Source: an uncultured Prevotella sp. (GTDB lineage Bacteria > Bacteroidota > Bacteroidia > Bacteroidales > Bacteroidaceae). Taken from it: a stretch of 64,000 bases of DNA. Positions 52,737-62,138 of the stretch are shown here, piece by piece. The DNA lies in NCBI GenBank assembly GCA_900770025.1, contig CAAGIW010000051.1:10480-74479 (forward strand), written 5' to 3'. The position numbers and the translations under genes were made by a program. The number at the start of each line of letters is the position of its first letter. The stretch's first letter is position 1. Below the pieces are notes generated by a model. It ran no database searches. It was not told the DNA's origin and was given only the letters and a program-made list of their open reading frames with translations.

Positions 52737-54005
52737 CTATGAGAGGTCATCCAGACCAATCAGTCCGTTGTCATTCTGATTCATGGCAGAGCCGAATCCC
52801 GACTGGAATCCCTGTGTCTCAAGCACGGCACAGTCGGGCGCCTTAAGCTGAAACTCCACCATGGGATGGTGCATCAGCAGGTCCACGTGCAGATAACCAC
52901 GGGTTAGGATCTTGGGCAGTTCCACAGTCTTTCGGATGGTGAAATCCCCTGCCGGCAACTTCAGCAGATTGCCGTAATAATGGCCGGGGGCAAAGGTGGC
53001 CAGGGGCAGCCCCTCCTTGTTGTTGAACACAAGCATCACATCTGTAGTGATGGGCTCGTCGGTGTGGCCGGCTATCTCCACCTCCAGCGTCTTCTGGTTG
53101 GAGACGATGGTACTTTCAGCGTTCTCAGAACCGTTGATACTTATCCTGCCAATGCTCATGGAAGGCTTTGTCCACTTCACCCTGTCGATGATGCGTGTGT
53201 CGGAAGCATGGGTTCCGGTCTGCAGATAACGGCTCACGCTCGACTCTATGTCTCCCGTGTATTCTATGCTTCCGTTTTTCATCACCACCCCTTTCTTGCA
53301 CAGGCTTTTCACTGCCGCCATGTTGTGACTCACAAAAAGCACAGTCCTGCCCTGTCCGCTTGCCACGTCGTGCATCTTTCCTATGGCCTTTTTCTGAAAT
53401 TCGGCATCTCCCACGGCCAGCACCTCGTCCACCACCAGGATTTCGGGGTCGAGGTGGGCGGCAATGGCAAAGCCCAAGCGCACTATCATCCCCGACGAAT
53501 AGCGCTTCACAGGGGTGTCGAGATACTTCTCCACACCCGCAAAATCCACTATCTCATCAAGCTTGCGGGTGATTTCCGCCCTCGTCATGCCCATGATAGA
53601 GCCGTTCATATAGATGTTCTCACGACCAGTCATCTCGGGATGGAAGCCCGTGCCCACTTCGAGCAGCGAGGCAATGCGGCCCTTTATCCTGATGGTGCCC
53701 ACCGTGGGCGACGTGACACGCGACAGGATTTTCAGCAGTGTTGACTTTCCTGCACCATTCTTGCCGATGATGCCCACCACATCGCCCTGCTCCACACTGA
53801 AGGATATGTCTTTCAGCGCCCACACAAAGCGGCTGTCTCCCTTCTTCGTGCGGTCATTCACTTCGCCCACCTTCAGGTAGGGGTCTTCCTTTCCGCGGAC
53901 ACGCGCCCACCATCGGTTCAGGTCCTGGCTCAGCGTACCGGTGCCAAAGGTTCCAAGCACATACTGCTTGCCCACTCCCTCAAATTCTATCACTTTTCTG
54001 CTCAT
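52737..54005 (-). CDS. Polysaccharide ABC exporter ATPase, Wzt-like
   Basis: A 422-residue ATPase for export of a lipid-linked polysaccharide. It has IIGKNGAGKSTLLKILS (Walker A, about residue 80), YSSGMIVRLGFAIAAH (signature), ILVVDEVLAVGD (Walker B) and a C-terminal domain (about 270-422) like the Wzt glycan-binding module. The membrane partner Wzm, normally adjacent, is absent; upstream lies repeat array 3 and the arsG-like gene. The permease may be elsewhere or lost. Confidence 0.9.
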   Translation of the reverse strand: MSRKVIEFEGVGKQYVLGTFGTGTLSQDLNRWWARVRGKEDPYLKVGEVNDRTKKGDSRFVWALKDISFSVEQGDVVGIIGKNGAGKSTLLKILSRVTSPTVGTIRIKGRIASLLEVGTGFHPEMTGRENIYMNGSIMGMTRAEITRKLDEIVDFAGVEKYLDTPVKRYSSGMIVRLGFAIAAHLDPEILVVDEVLAVGDAEFQKKAIGKMHDVASGQGRTVLFVSHNMAAVKSLCKKGVVMKNGSIEYTGDIESSVSRYLQTGTHASDTRIIDRVKWTKPSMSIGRISINGSENAESTIVSNQKTLEVEIAGHTDEPITTDVMLVFNNKEGLPLATFAPGHYYGNLLKLPAGDFTIRKTVELPKILTRGYLHVDLLMHHPMVEFQLKAPDCAVLETQGFQSGFGSAMNQNDNGLIGLDDLS

Positions 54006-54077
54006 AACAAGTCATATCACAGTTTATCGGGTGATGCAAAACGAGCCACGGCACATGGCTGCCACAATCACAGTGAA

Positions 54078-54085
54078 CAAAGTTA
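54078..54085 (-). promoter_or_regulatory. Possible -7 box for the Wzt-like gene
   Basis: Minus strand TAACTTTG, matching the -7 consensus; no good -33 TTTG at 19-20 bp. The leader to 54005 would be about 65 nt. Confidence 0.4.
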
Positions 54086-54203
54086 CAGAATTATTTTGGA
54101 TGACAGATGACTTCTGCAAGATTTTTTGATGCTGCGATGGCAAAATACGGCAGTCGATATGCCAGAAATCCATGATTGTGCAACGGGGTCCAATCGCCCT
54201 GTT

Positions 54204-54335
54204 TTCCAAAACTGCCAGTTTTGCATTCTAAAACTGCCGGTTTTGCATTCTAAAACTGCCAGTTTTGCATTCCAAAAGTGGCAGTTTTGCGTTCCAAAAG
54301 TGGCAGTTTTGCAACCCAAAAGTGGCAGTTTTGCA
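54204..54335 (+). repeat. Repeat array 3: six 22-bp units
   Basis: Six exact 22-bp units. The first three have core CTGCCAG (one variant CTGCCGG), making AAAACTG-C-CAGTTTT a perfect palindrome; the last three have core GTGGCAG as in array 1. The array is preceded by CAATCGCCCTGTTTTCCAAAA, close to the junction of arrays 1, 2 and 4, and ends GCAAAAC. The long leader seen in elements 1 and 2 is missing. The remainder of the 644-bp gap (54336-54484) shows no gene. Confidence 0.85.
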
Positions 54336-54484
54336 AAACAACACACAAAAGGCTGTCTGACAACGGTATTTACACACGCTCCAACAAGTACGCCGCTGTG
54401 TTCAGTTTATCCACTTCTTGTGTCATTATTCCATCAGAACACGACCACAAAATCAAGAATTATCCGCTGAAATACTTCCATAAA

Positions 54485-54516
54485 TTTGCATCCGTCAGGC
54501 ATTATTCGTAATTTTG
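54485..54516 (+). promoter_or_regulatory. Promoter of the arsG-like gene
   Basis: TTTG (54485-54488), 20-bp spacer and TAATTTTG (54509-54516). The leader to the ATG at 54650 is about 127 nt. A short frame in it (54543-54698) overlaps the gene start and is not called. Confidence 0.6.
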
Positions 54517-54649
54517 CATCCTCGCCGCTTGCAAGGAGTTTGATGCAAACGGCAGAGGAGACATGGCACATACCGTTGGAACATCCTGGTATAAAGGCAT
54601 TTGAAAAGAGAATCAGAAAGCACCTCAACAAACCACTCAAACGGCAAAG

Positions 54650-55357
54650 ATGGAATTATTGCAAACATGGCTGGACTACTGCAACGTGCCCATATTGACA
54701 GCACTGCTGCTTGGACTGTTTACCGCAGTAAACCCCTGTCAGTTAGTTACCAACATCACTGCCATCGGATTTATCGGCAAGAACCTGAAAAGCAAGAACC
54801 GCATATTCCTGTATGGCATGATCTACACCTTGGGGCGTGTGCTCACATACACCTCGCTCGGTGCTCTGCTCATCTACATGCTGCACAGCGGTTTAGACAC
54901 CCTTCACCTGCAGTCTGCGGTGAGCCAGTGGGGCGAGCGACTGCTTGCTCCCGTGCTGTTGGCCATAGGCATCCTGATGCTGCTCGACAACCACCTGCAC
55001 ACCTGCCGATGGGGGAAAAACGTAACCGACAGGGCCGAATGGCTGAGAGGGGCATGGGGCAGCGTGTTGCTGGGCATGGTATTTGCCATGGCCTTCTGCC
55101 CTGCCAGTGCCTTTATGTTTTTCGGCATCCTCATCCCCCTGTCGGCCACCACTGCCGGCGGCTATACCCTGCCCGCGATCTATGCCATCGCCACAGGACT
55201 GCCCGTGGTGGCTGTGTCGTGGATCATCGCCCACAGCATGACAAGCATTTCTGGCATCTACTCCAAGATACAGGTATTCCAACAACGGCTCAACCGCTTG
55301 GTGGCCCTTCTGTTCATCCTTGCCGGCCTGTACTTCATCCATGTATATTTTGAATAG
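54650..55357 (+). CDS. ArsG-like / CcdA-DsbD-type membrane transporter
   Basis: A 235-residue membrane protein with about six helices. NPCQLVTNITAIGFIG in helix 1 and AFCPASAFMFFG in helix 4 mark the CcdA/DsbD-like family, here closest to the proteins annotated as aromatic aminobenzylarsenical efflux permease ArsG in Bacteroidota. Those usually sit with a thioredoxin-like partner; none is next to this copy. The role may be reductant transfer across the membrane or efflux; the sequence does not decide. It has a clear promoter. Confidence 0.75.
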   Translation: MELLQTWLDYCNVPILTALLLGLFTAVNPCQLVTNITAIGFIGKNLKSKNRIFLYGMIYTLGRVLTYTSLGALLIYMLHSGLDTLHLQSAVSQWGERLLAPVLLAIGILMLLDNHLHTCRWGKNVTDRAEWLRGAWGSVLLGMVFAMAFCPASAFMFFGILIPLSATTAGGYTLPAIYAIATGLPVVAVSWIIAHSMTSISGIYSKIQVFQQRLNRLVALLFILAGLYFIHVYFE

Positions 55358-55423
55358 TCATTTTCCCACCCTTTAGGAAAGAAGAAGGGCAGGAATCGCA
55401 ACCGGAAATGCCTGCCGACCCGC

Positions 55424-55618
55424 CTATCTGAGCTGCGCCTTATAGTCGGATATCGACATGCCGGTGCGCTTCTTGAAATATCGGCACACATAAGACGTGT
55501 CGGGAAAATGCAGGCGGAGGGCAATCTGTTCTGCGGTCAGCGAGGTGTTCTTGACCAGGTATTTCATCTCCGACACCACTTGTCGGTCTATGGCTTCTTT
55601 GGGCGACTCCTTGCACAC
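55424..55618 (-). pseudogene. AraC-family regulator, C-terminal fragment
   Basis: Only the last 64 residues remain: SLTAEQIALRLHFPDTSYVCRYFKKRTG is the second helix-turn-helix of AraC/XylS regulators, then MSISDYKAQLR. Full family members are about 290 residues. Just upstream an in-frame stop (TAG, on the minus strand) appears where repeat array 4 begins, so the N-terminal sensor domain and the first helix-turn-helix are gone. It probably once regulated a neighbouring gene. It is not expected to be functional. Confidence 0.8.
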
Positions 55619-55631
55619 AATTCGGGGTGAT

Positions 55632-55719
55632 TTCTAAAACGGTGCGTTTTGCATTCTAAAACGGTGCGTTTTGCATTCTAAAACGGTGCGTTTTGCGTTC
55701 CAAAATGGTGCGTTTTGCA
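55632..55719 (+). repeat. Repeat array 4: four 22-bp units
   Basis: Four exact 22-bp units with core CGGTGCG (last unit TGGTGCG, as in array 2). It is preceded by ACAATTCGGGGTGATTTCTAAAA and ends GCAAAAC. Its left end coincides with the break in the AraC remnant. Confidence 0.82.
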
Positions 55720-55787
55720 AAACCGATGTGCAGGGAGTGAAAAAACGAAACTTATTGCATGAGGTTTATACCAAACTCACGTGAAGC

Positions 55788-55828
55788 AAAAAAAAGGATG
55801 GCCCTCTCTCGATGGCTCATCCTTTTCT
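55788..55828 (-). terminator. Intrinsic terminator of uxaC
   Basis: Minus strand: AAAAGGATGAGCC pairs with GGCCATCCTTTT (one bulge), closing a loop, followed by an 8-nt T-run. It lies about 45 bp past the uxaC stop. Confidence 0.8.
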
Positions 55829-55870
55829 CATTTAACTAATGATGCTGTTCTGTCAGCAACTTTGTCTTTA

Positions 55871-57271
<1,401 letters not shown>

Positions 57272-57458
57272 GATTCTTTGTTTTTAGTGAATATATTTCA
57301 GTAATTATGTTCTTCATGTAGGCAGGTTTGGCAAGCATGGGAAAAAGGAAGCCGTTCCGGCGCCCGCCGCTTGCTTTGCATTGCCTATGCAAAAATAGGA
57401 AAAACTTTCTGTAATATACGTATTTTTAATTATTTTTGCACCAAAATTCACGAAAACG

Positions 57459-58493
57459 ATGTCGTACAACAGCAATGTACTGCTTATTTATACCGGTGGC
57501 ACCATCGGCATGAGCCGCAATCCGTTGACAGGTGCCTTAGAGCCACTCAACTTTGAGCATCTGCTGAACAACGTGCCCGAGTTGGAGCAGTTTTCCACCC
57601 AGATAGCCACCTATCAGTTCAATCCTCCCATCGACAGCAGCGATATGTCGCCCAGCCTATGGACAGAAATTGCACACATCATTGCCAATAATTATAATGT
57701 ATATGACGGGTTTGTGGTGCTGCATGGCACCGACACCATGGCTTATACCGCATCGGCACTGAGCTATATGCTGGAGAACCTGACCAAACCAGTGATTCTT
57801 ACCGGTAGCCAACTGCCCATCGGACAGTTGCGCACCGACGGAAAGGAGAATCTGATTACCAGTATCGAGATAGCGGCAGCGAAAAAACACGACGGCACTG
57901 CCTGCGTGCCTGAAGTGGGCATCTACTTCAACGGGCACCTGATGAGAGGCAATCGCACCACCAAACAGAGTGCCGATGAGTTTAATGCCTTCGAGAGTTT
58001 CAATTTTCCGCATTTGGTAGAAGCAGGTGTCAACATCACCTATAACGACCATGTGATACTGAAGCCCGACTTCAGCAAGCCCATGACTCCCCACTTCAGA
58101 ATGGACAACAACGTGATTGTGTTTACCCTTTTCCCCGGCATCCGCGAAGACCTGGTGCGACACATCATCGCCACTCCCAACCTGCGGGCCATCGTGATGC
58201 GCACCTATGGCAGCGGCAATGCACCACAAAAAGTGTGGCTCACCAATGCCCTGCGCGAGGCCACGCTGCGCGGAAAGGTGGTGGTGAACATCAGCCAGTG
58301 CATGGCTGGCACCGTGGAGATGGGCCGTTACGACACCGGCTATCAGCTGAAGTCGGCCGGTGTGCTGAGCGGTTATGACAGCACTGTGGAGAGTGCCGTG
58401 ACCAAACTGATGTATCTGCAGGCAAAATATGATGATGCCGACACCGTGAGAGAATACATGCTGAAAAGCATACGCGGAGAAATCACGGTGTAG
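57459..58493 (+). CDS. ansA: Asparaginase, type I
   Basis: A 344-residue cytoplasmic-type asparaginase. The nucleophile threonine is in LIYTGGTIGMS, and the second active-site block is VVLHGTDTMAYTASAL (about residues 85-100). It has no signal peptide, so it is probably cytoplasmic and the type I enzyme. It is divergent from uxaC and its 3' end overlaps the MltF-like gene by 11 bp. Confidence 0.95.
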   Translation: MSYNSNVLLIYTGGTIGMSRNPLTGALEPLNFEHLLNNVPELEQFSTQIATYQFNPPIDSSDMSPSLWTEIAHIIANNYNVYDGFVVLHGTDTMAYTASALSYMLENLTKPVILTGSQLPIGQLRTDGKENLITSIEIAAAKKHDGTACVPEVGIYFNGHLMRGNRTTKQSADEFNAFESFNFPHLVEAGVNITYNDHVILKPDFSKPMTPHFRMDNNVIVFTLFPGIREDLVRHIIATPNLRAIVMRTYGSGNAPQKVWLTNALREATLRGKVVVNISQCMAGTVEMGRYDTGYQLKSAGVLSGYDSTVESAVTKLMYLQAKYDDADTVREYMLKSIRGEITV

Positions 58494-59754
58494 CAGTGGT
58501 TTCCGCCGGTGTCTTTCTGCGGGTAAACCGCCCTTTCTTCACCGCTTTCTTAGGTTCTATCATCCCTGCCGAGGGGTGAGAAGTTCTGACACCACGGTAA
58601 GAGTTCCACCGCTGCATGATGCGATCCACATAGTCCACCGTTTCAGAACCGCGCATATACCCGTAGCGCACCAAGGGATCATTATAGTATTGCGGTGAAG
58701 AAAGCAACAGCACATAATGGGCCACATTGCTCCAACGCTGCGTGTCCTTGCCATCACGGCGGGCCAGTGCCATGGCATCACGGATGTGGTTGTAGCCTCC
58801 GTTGTAACAGGCAAGCACAAACTTGAGGCGCTCTGAACGCATACGGATATCCGAAAACCTGCGTTCAAGCATGGCCAAATAGCGCGATGCTGCCTCTATA
58901 TTGCTTTCGGGGTCGTATATTCTGGCGATGGGCAAGCCCAACAGTTCTGCGGTGGACGGCATAATCTGCATCAGTCCGCAGGCCCCTGCCCACGACTTGG
59001 CACGCGGGTCGAAGGTGGATTCCTGATAGCACTGTGCTGCCATGAGCCTCCAGTCCCAACGTATGTTCATGCTGTAGGTCATAAAAAGATGGTCATAACG
59101 CGAAATGACTCCCTTGCCGCGGTTCAACATGGGGGCATACACATGGCGCCTCACGCTGTTGGCACTGAGCAGATAACGTTCCTCTTGCCTCACCTGCGCC
59201 ACGAGTTCGGGCGAATACCACTGGTCAAGTGCCGTAATGAGTTGCTTCTTTTCGCTGTTCACCACCCACGAGGTGCGGCACGAATCTGCCTTTGCTCCGC
59301 ACGAAACCAAGGCCGGAAGCGAGTCGCCCGTCTGCGCATTTGCCCGCTCCACCATTGTGCTGGGCATCTGAAACATCAGCAGGTCGGCCTCTCCCCGTTG
59401 CACCTTGCGCAGCATTTCAAGGGTGTCTCTGCACAGTTCCACCCTGACGGCCACCCCCATTTTCTCTGCAAAGCGGTTGCACAGCAGGTATTGCTCGCCC
59501 AGTTTCTTCCCCTTGTAGTCAAAACAGGTGGCCGGTCCGCTCATGGTCACGGCTATCAGTTCGCCGCCAACCTGTATCTGGGGCAGGTCAAAGGTGTCTG
59601 TCAGGCCCGTACTGTCATTGGCCATATCACCATCTTCCACCAGAATCTCTCCCCAAGGTGTGGCAATGCTCTGCTCCTTGCGCTGTGCACACGAGACCCA
59701 CAGCACAAGAGACAACATACATATCCATACACTTTCTATGCCTTTAAGCCCCAT
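58483..59754 (-). CDS. MltF-like lytic transglycosylase, lipoprotein
   Basis: A 423-residue lipoprotein (signal ending LWVSC, Cys about residue 22). The N-terminal part (about 55-250) resembles a periplasmic solute-binding (SBP_bac_3) module. The C-terminal part (about 260-390) is an SLT domain with AAQCYQESTFDPRAKSWAGACGLMQIMPST; the catalytic Glu is in QES. It would cleave peptidoglycan glycan strands and could sense muropeptides through the first module. The ATG at 59754 starts the signal peptide. It is divergent from hisG. Confidence 0.9.
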   Translation of the reverse strand: MGLKGIESVWICMLSLVLWVSCAQRKEQSIATPWGEILVEDGDMANDSTGLTDTFDLPQIQVGGELIAVTMSGPATCFDYKGKKLGEQYLLCNRFAEKMGVAVRVELCRDTLEMLRKVQRGEADLLMFQMPSTMVERANAQTGDSLPALVSCGAKADSCRTSWVVNSEKKQLITALDQWYSPELVAQVRQEERYLLSANSVRRHVYAPMLNRGKGVISRYDHLFMTYSMNIRWDWRLMAAQCYQESTFDPRAKSWAGACGLMQIMPSTAELLGLPIARIYDPESNIEAASRYLAMLERRFSDIRMRSERLKFVLACYNGGYNHIRDAMALARRDGKDTQRWSNVAHYVLLLSSPQYYNDPLVRYGYMRGSETVDYVDRIMQRWNSYRGVRTSHPSAGMIEPKKAVKKGRFTRRKTPAETTATP

Positions 59755-59773
59755 TGTGATTACAATTTGATTG

Positions 59774-59781
59774 CAAAAGTA
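59774..59781 (-). promoter_or_regulatory. Possible -7 box for the MltF-like gene
   Basis: Minus strand TACTTTTG; -33 unclear. It lies inside the divergent hisG promoter region, so the two promoters would interfere if both were active. Confidence 0.4.
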
Positions 59782-59790
59782 GTTATTTTC

Positions 59791-59821
59791 TTGCATATCT
59801 GCCTATTTTTACTTAAATTTG
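59791..59821 (+). promoter_or_regulatory. Promoter of the his operon
   Basis: TTG (59791-59793), 20-bp spacer, TAAATTTG (59814-59821). The leader to the hisG ATG at 59856 is about 28 nt. This is too short for a classical histidine attenuator. Confidence 0.65.
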
Positions 59822-59855
59822 CCACACTTTTTCGATAAACAATAAAGAAACCATT

Positions 59856-60707
59856 ATGTTAAGAATTGCAGTACAGTCGAAAGGACGTTTGTTCGAGGAT
59901 ACCATCAATCTGCTCACCGAGGCGGATATCAAAGTGGGAGCAACCAAGAGAACCTTGCTGGTGCAGGCTTCCAATTTTCCGTTAGAAGTGCTTTACCTGC
60001 GTGACGACGATATCCCGCAGTGCGTGGCAAACGGTGTGGCCGATCTCGGAGTAGTGGGCGAGAACGAATTTGTGGAGCGTGGCGAAGAGGCGGACGTGAT
60101 AACCCGTTTAGGCTTCAGCAAGTGCCGCCTGTCGCTTGCCATCCCCAAAGAGATTGACTATCCCGGACTGGATTGGTTCAACGGCAGGAAGATTGCCACC
60201 TCCTATCCCAACATCCTGCGACAATTCATGCAGAAGCACGGCATCCAGACAGATATCCACGTCATCAACGGTAGCGTGGAAATCTCTCCGGGCATCGGCC
60301 TTGCCAACGGCATCTTCGACATTGTGAGCAGCGGCTCCACGCTGGTAAGCAACAACCTGAAGGAGGTGGAAGTGGTGATGCAGAGCGAGGCACTGCTGAT
60401 AGGCAACAAGAGCATGGACGATGAGAAGAAGAAGACACTGCAGGAGATGCTGTTCCGCTTTGAAGCCGTGCGCAATGCCGAAGACAAGAAATACGTGCGG
60501 ATGAACGCTCCCAAAGCCAAGTTGCAGGAAATCGTAGATGTGCTTCCGGGACTGAAGAGCCCCACCATCATCCCCTTGGCCGACGAAGACTGGTGCTCCG
60601 TGCATACAGTGTTAGACCAGAAACGCTTCTGGGAGATCATCGGCAAGCTGAAGGAACTGGGGGCACAGGGCATCTTAGTCACTCCCATTGAGAAAATGAT
60701 TCTGTAA
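59856..60707 (+). CDS. hisG: ATP phosphoribosyltransferase, long form
   Basis: A 283-residue first enzyme of histidine synthesis. It starts MLRIAVQSKGRLFEDTI, has DLGVVGENEF, and the C-terminal regulatory domain (about residues 210-283, ending VTPIEKMIL) typical of the long, histidine-feedback-sensitive form. So no separate HisZ is required. Confidence 0.96.
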   Translation: MLRIAVQSKGRLFEDTINLLTEADIKVGATKRTLLVQASNFPLEVLYLRDDDIPQCVANGVADLGVVGENEFVERGEEADVITRLGFSKCRLSLAIPKEIDYPGLDWFNGRKIATSYPNILRQFMQKHGIQTDIHVINGSVEISPGIGLANGIFDIVSSGSTLVSNNLKEVEVVMQSEALLIGNKSMDDEKKKTLQEMLFRFEAVRNAEDKKYVRMNAPKAKLQEIVDVLPGLKSPTIIPLADEDWCSVHTVLDQKRFWEIIGKLKELGAQGILVTPIEKMIL

Positions 60708-60783
60708 ACCAGCAAGGCGCAAAGCCTGCAGGTTGAAGGTGGGTACCATCAACTACCACCGTTAACAAACAAATAACATGACC

Positions 60784-60844
60784 GTGGGTTATTTTATGGA
60801 ACCCACCTAACTCAAATACCTCGGTGGGCATTATAGAGCCCGCC
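60784..60844 (+). promoter_or_regulatory. Two hairpins between hisG and hisD
   Basis: GTGGGTT/AACCCAC (60784-60806, 7-bp stem) and GGTGGGC/GCCCGCC (60823-60844, 7 bp with one G-U) lie in the 144-bp gap. No T-run follows, so they are not classic terminators. They may tune mRNA stability or be remnants of a short inverted-repeat element. Confidence 0.4.
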
Positions 60845-60851
60845 CATACAC

Positions 60852-62138
60852 ATGCAGATATACAGATATCCCACCCAAGACCAGTGGCCGTCACTGGTGG
60901 AAAGACCGCACTTGGATGTTTCCAAACTGAACGATACGGTGAGCGCCGTACTGGAGGATGTGAGGAAGCGGGGCGATGAGGCCGTGAAGGACTATGAACT
61001 GAAGTTCGACCATGCCGCGCTGAGCACCATCGCCGTAAGCCCACAGGAGATTGACGAATCGGAGCAACGGCTGAGCGAATCACTGAAAGATGCCATCCGT
61101 TTGGCTCATCACAACATCAAGGTGTTCCATGAGTCGCAACGCTTTGAGGGAAAACGGATTGAGACACAGCCCGGGGTGACCTGCTGGCAGAAGAGCGTGG
61201 CCATAGAGAAGGTGGGACTGTATATTCCCGGGGGCACAGCACCGCTGTTCAGCACCGTGCTGATGCTGGCCACACCTGCCAAGATTGCGGGATGCCATGA
61301 AATAGTGCTCTGCACACCGCCCGCTGCCGACGGTTCGGTGAACCCTGCCATACTCTTTGCCGCCAAGGTGGCCGGCGTGGACAGGATTTTCAAAGCCGGA
61401 GGCGTGCAGGCCATCGGTGCCATGGCTTATGGCACGGAGACGGTGCCCAAAGTGTATAAGATATTCGGACCGGGCAACCAGTACGTGATGGCTGCCAAGC
61501 AACAGGTGAGCCTGCACGATGTGGCCATCGACATGCCTGCCGGTCCATCGGAAGTGTGCGTCATTGCCGACCACACTGCCAACGCCGCCTTTGTGGCTGC
61601 CGACCTTCTGTCGCAGGCAGAACACGGCATCGACTCACAGGTGTTCTTCATCACCACCAGCGAAGACATGCTGCAACAGGTGCAACAGGAACTGGCTGAC
61701 CAACTGGAACTGCTGCCCAGAAAGGAGATGGCGCGGCAGTCGTTGGACAACAGCAAACTCATCGTGGTGGCATCCACAGCAGAAGCCATTGCCCTGTCCA
61801 ACGTGTATGCCCCCGAGCATCTGATTATCCAAACCGAAGACTATGAGCATATAGCCGAGCAAGTGATCAATGCGGGTAGCGTGTTCTTGGGCAAATATGC
61901 CTGCGAGAGTGCCGGAGACTATGCCAGCGGCACCAACCACACCCTGCCCACCCATGGCTATGCCACTGCCTACAGCGGCGTGAACTTAGACAGTTATTGC
62001 CGTAAGATTACCTTCCAACACCTCACGGAGGAAGGCATCAGGCACATCGGAAAGGCTGTGGCAGAGATGGCCGATGCGGAATCGCTCACCGCACATCAGA
62101 GAGCCATGAGCGTGAGAATCAAAGAAATAGAGCAATGA
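60852..62138 (+). CDS. hisD: Histidinol dehydrogenase
   Basis: A 428-residue enzyme that oxidises L-histidinol to L-histidine in two NAD-dependent steps. It has VGLYIPGGTAPLFSTVLML, KAGGVQAIGAMAYGTETVP and DMPAGPSEVCVIAD, and the catalytic His region near EHGIDSQV (about residue 258). The ATG at 60852 is at the expected position. Its stop overlaps the hisC start by 4 bp. Confidence 0.97.
   Translation: MQIYRYPTQDQWPSLVERPHLDVSKLNDTVSAVLEDVRKRGDEAVKDYELKFDHAALSTIAVSPQEIDESEQRLSESLKDAIRLAHHNIKVFHESQRFEGKRIETQPGVTCWQKSVAIEKVGLYIPGGTAPLFSTVLMLATPAKIAGCHEIVLCTPPAADGSVNPAILFAAKVAGVDRIFKAGGVQAIGAMAYGTETVPKVYKIFGPGNQYVMAAKQQVSLHDVAIDMPAGPSEVCVIADHTANAAFVAADLLSQAEHGIDSQVFFITTSEDMLQQVQQELADQLELLPRKEMARQSLDNSKLIVVASTAEAIALSNVYAPEHLIIQTEDYEHIAEQVINAGSVFLGKYACESAGDYASGTNHTLPTHGYATAYSGVNLDSYCRKITFQHLTEEGIRHIGKAVAEMADAESLTAHQRAMSVRIKEIEQ

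Noticed and set aside
54204..54335. CRISPR array
   Set aside because: Units are 22 bp with a 7-bp core shared between units; there are no unique 30-bp spacers and no cas genes.
54543..54698. A 51-codon frame in the arsG-like leader overlapping the gene start
   Set aside because: It overlaps the coding start by 49 bp in another frame and has no recognised features; possibly a chance frame.
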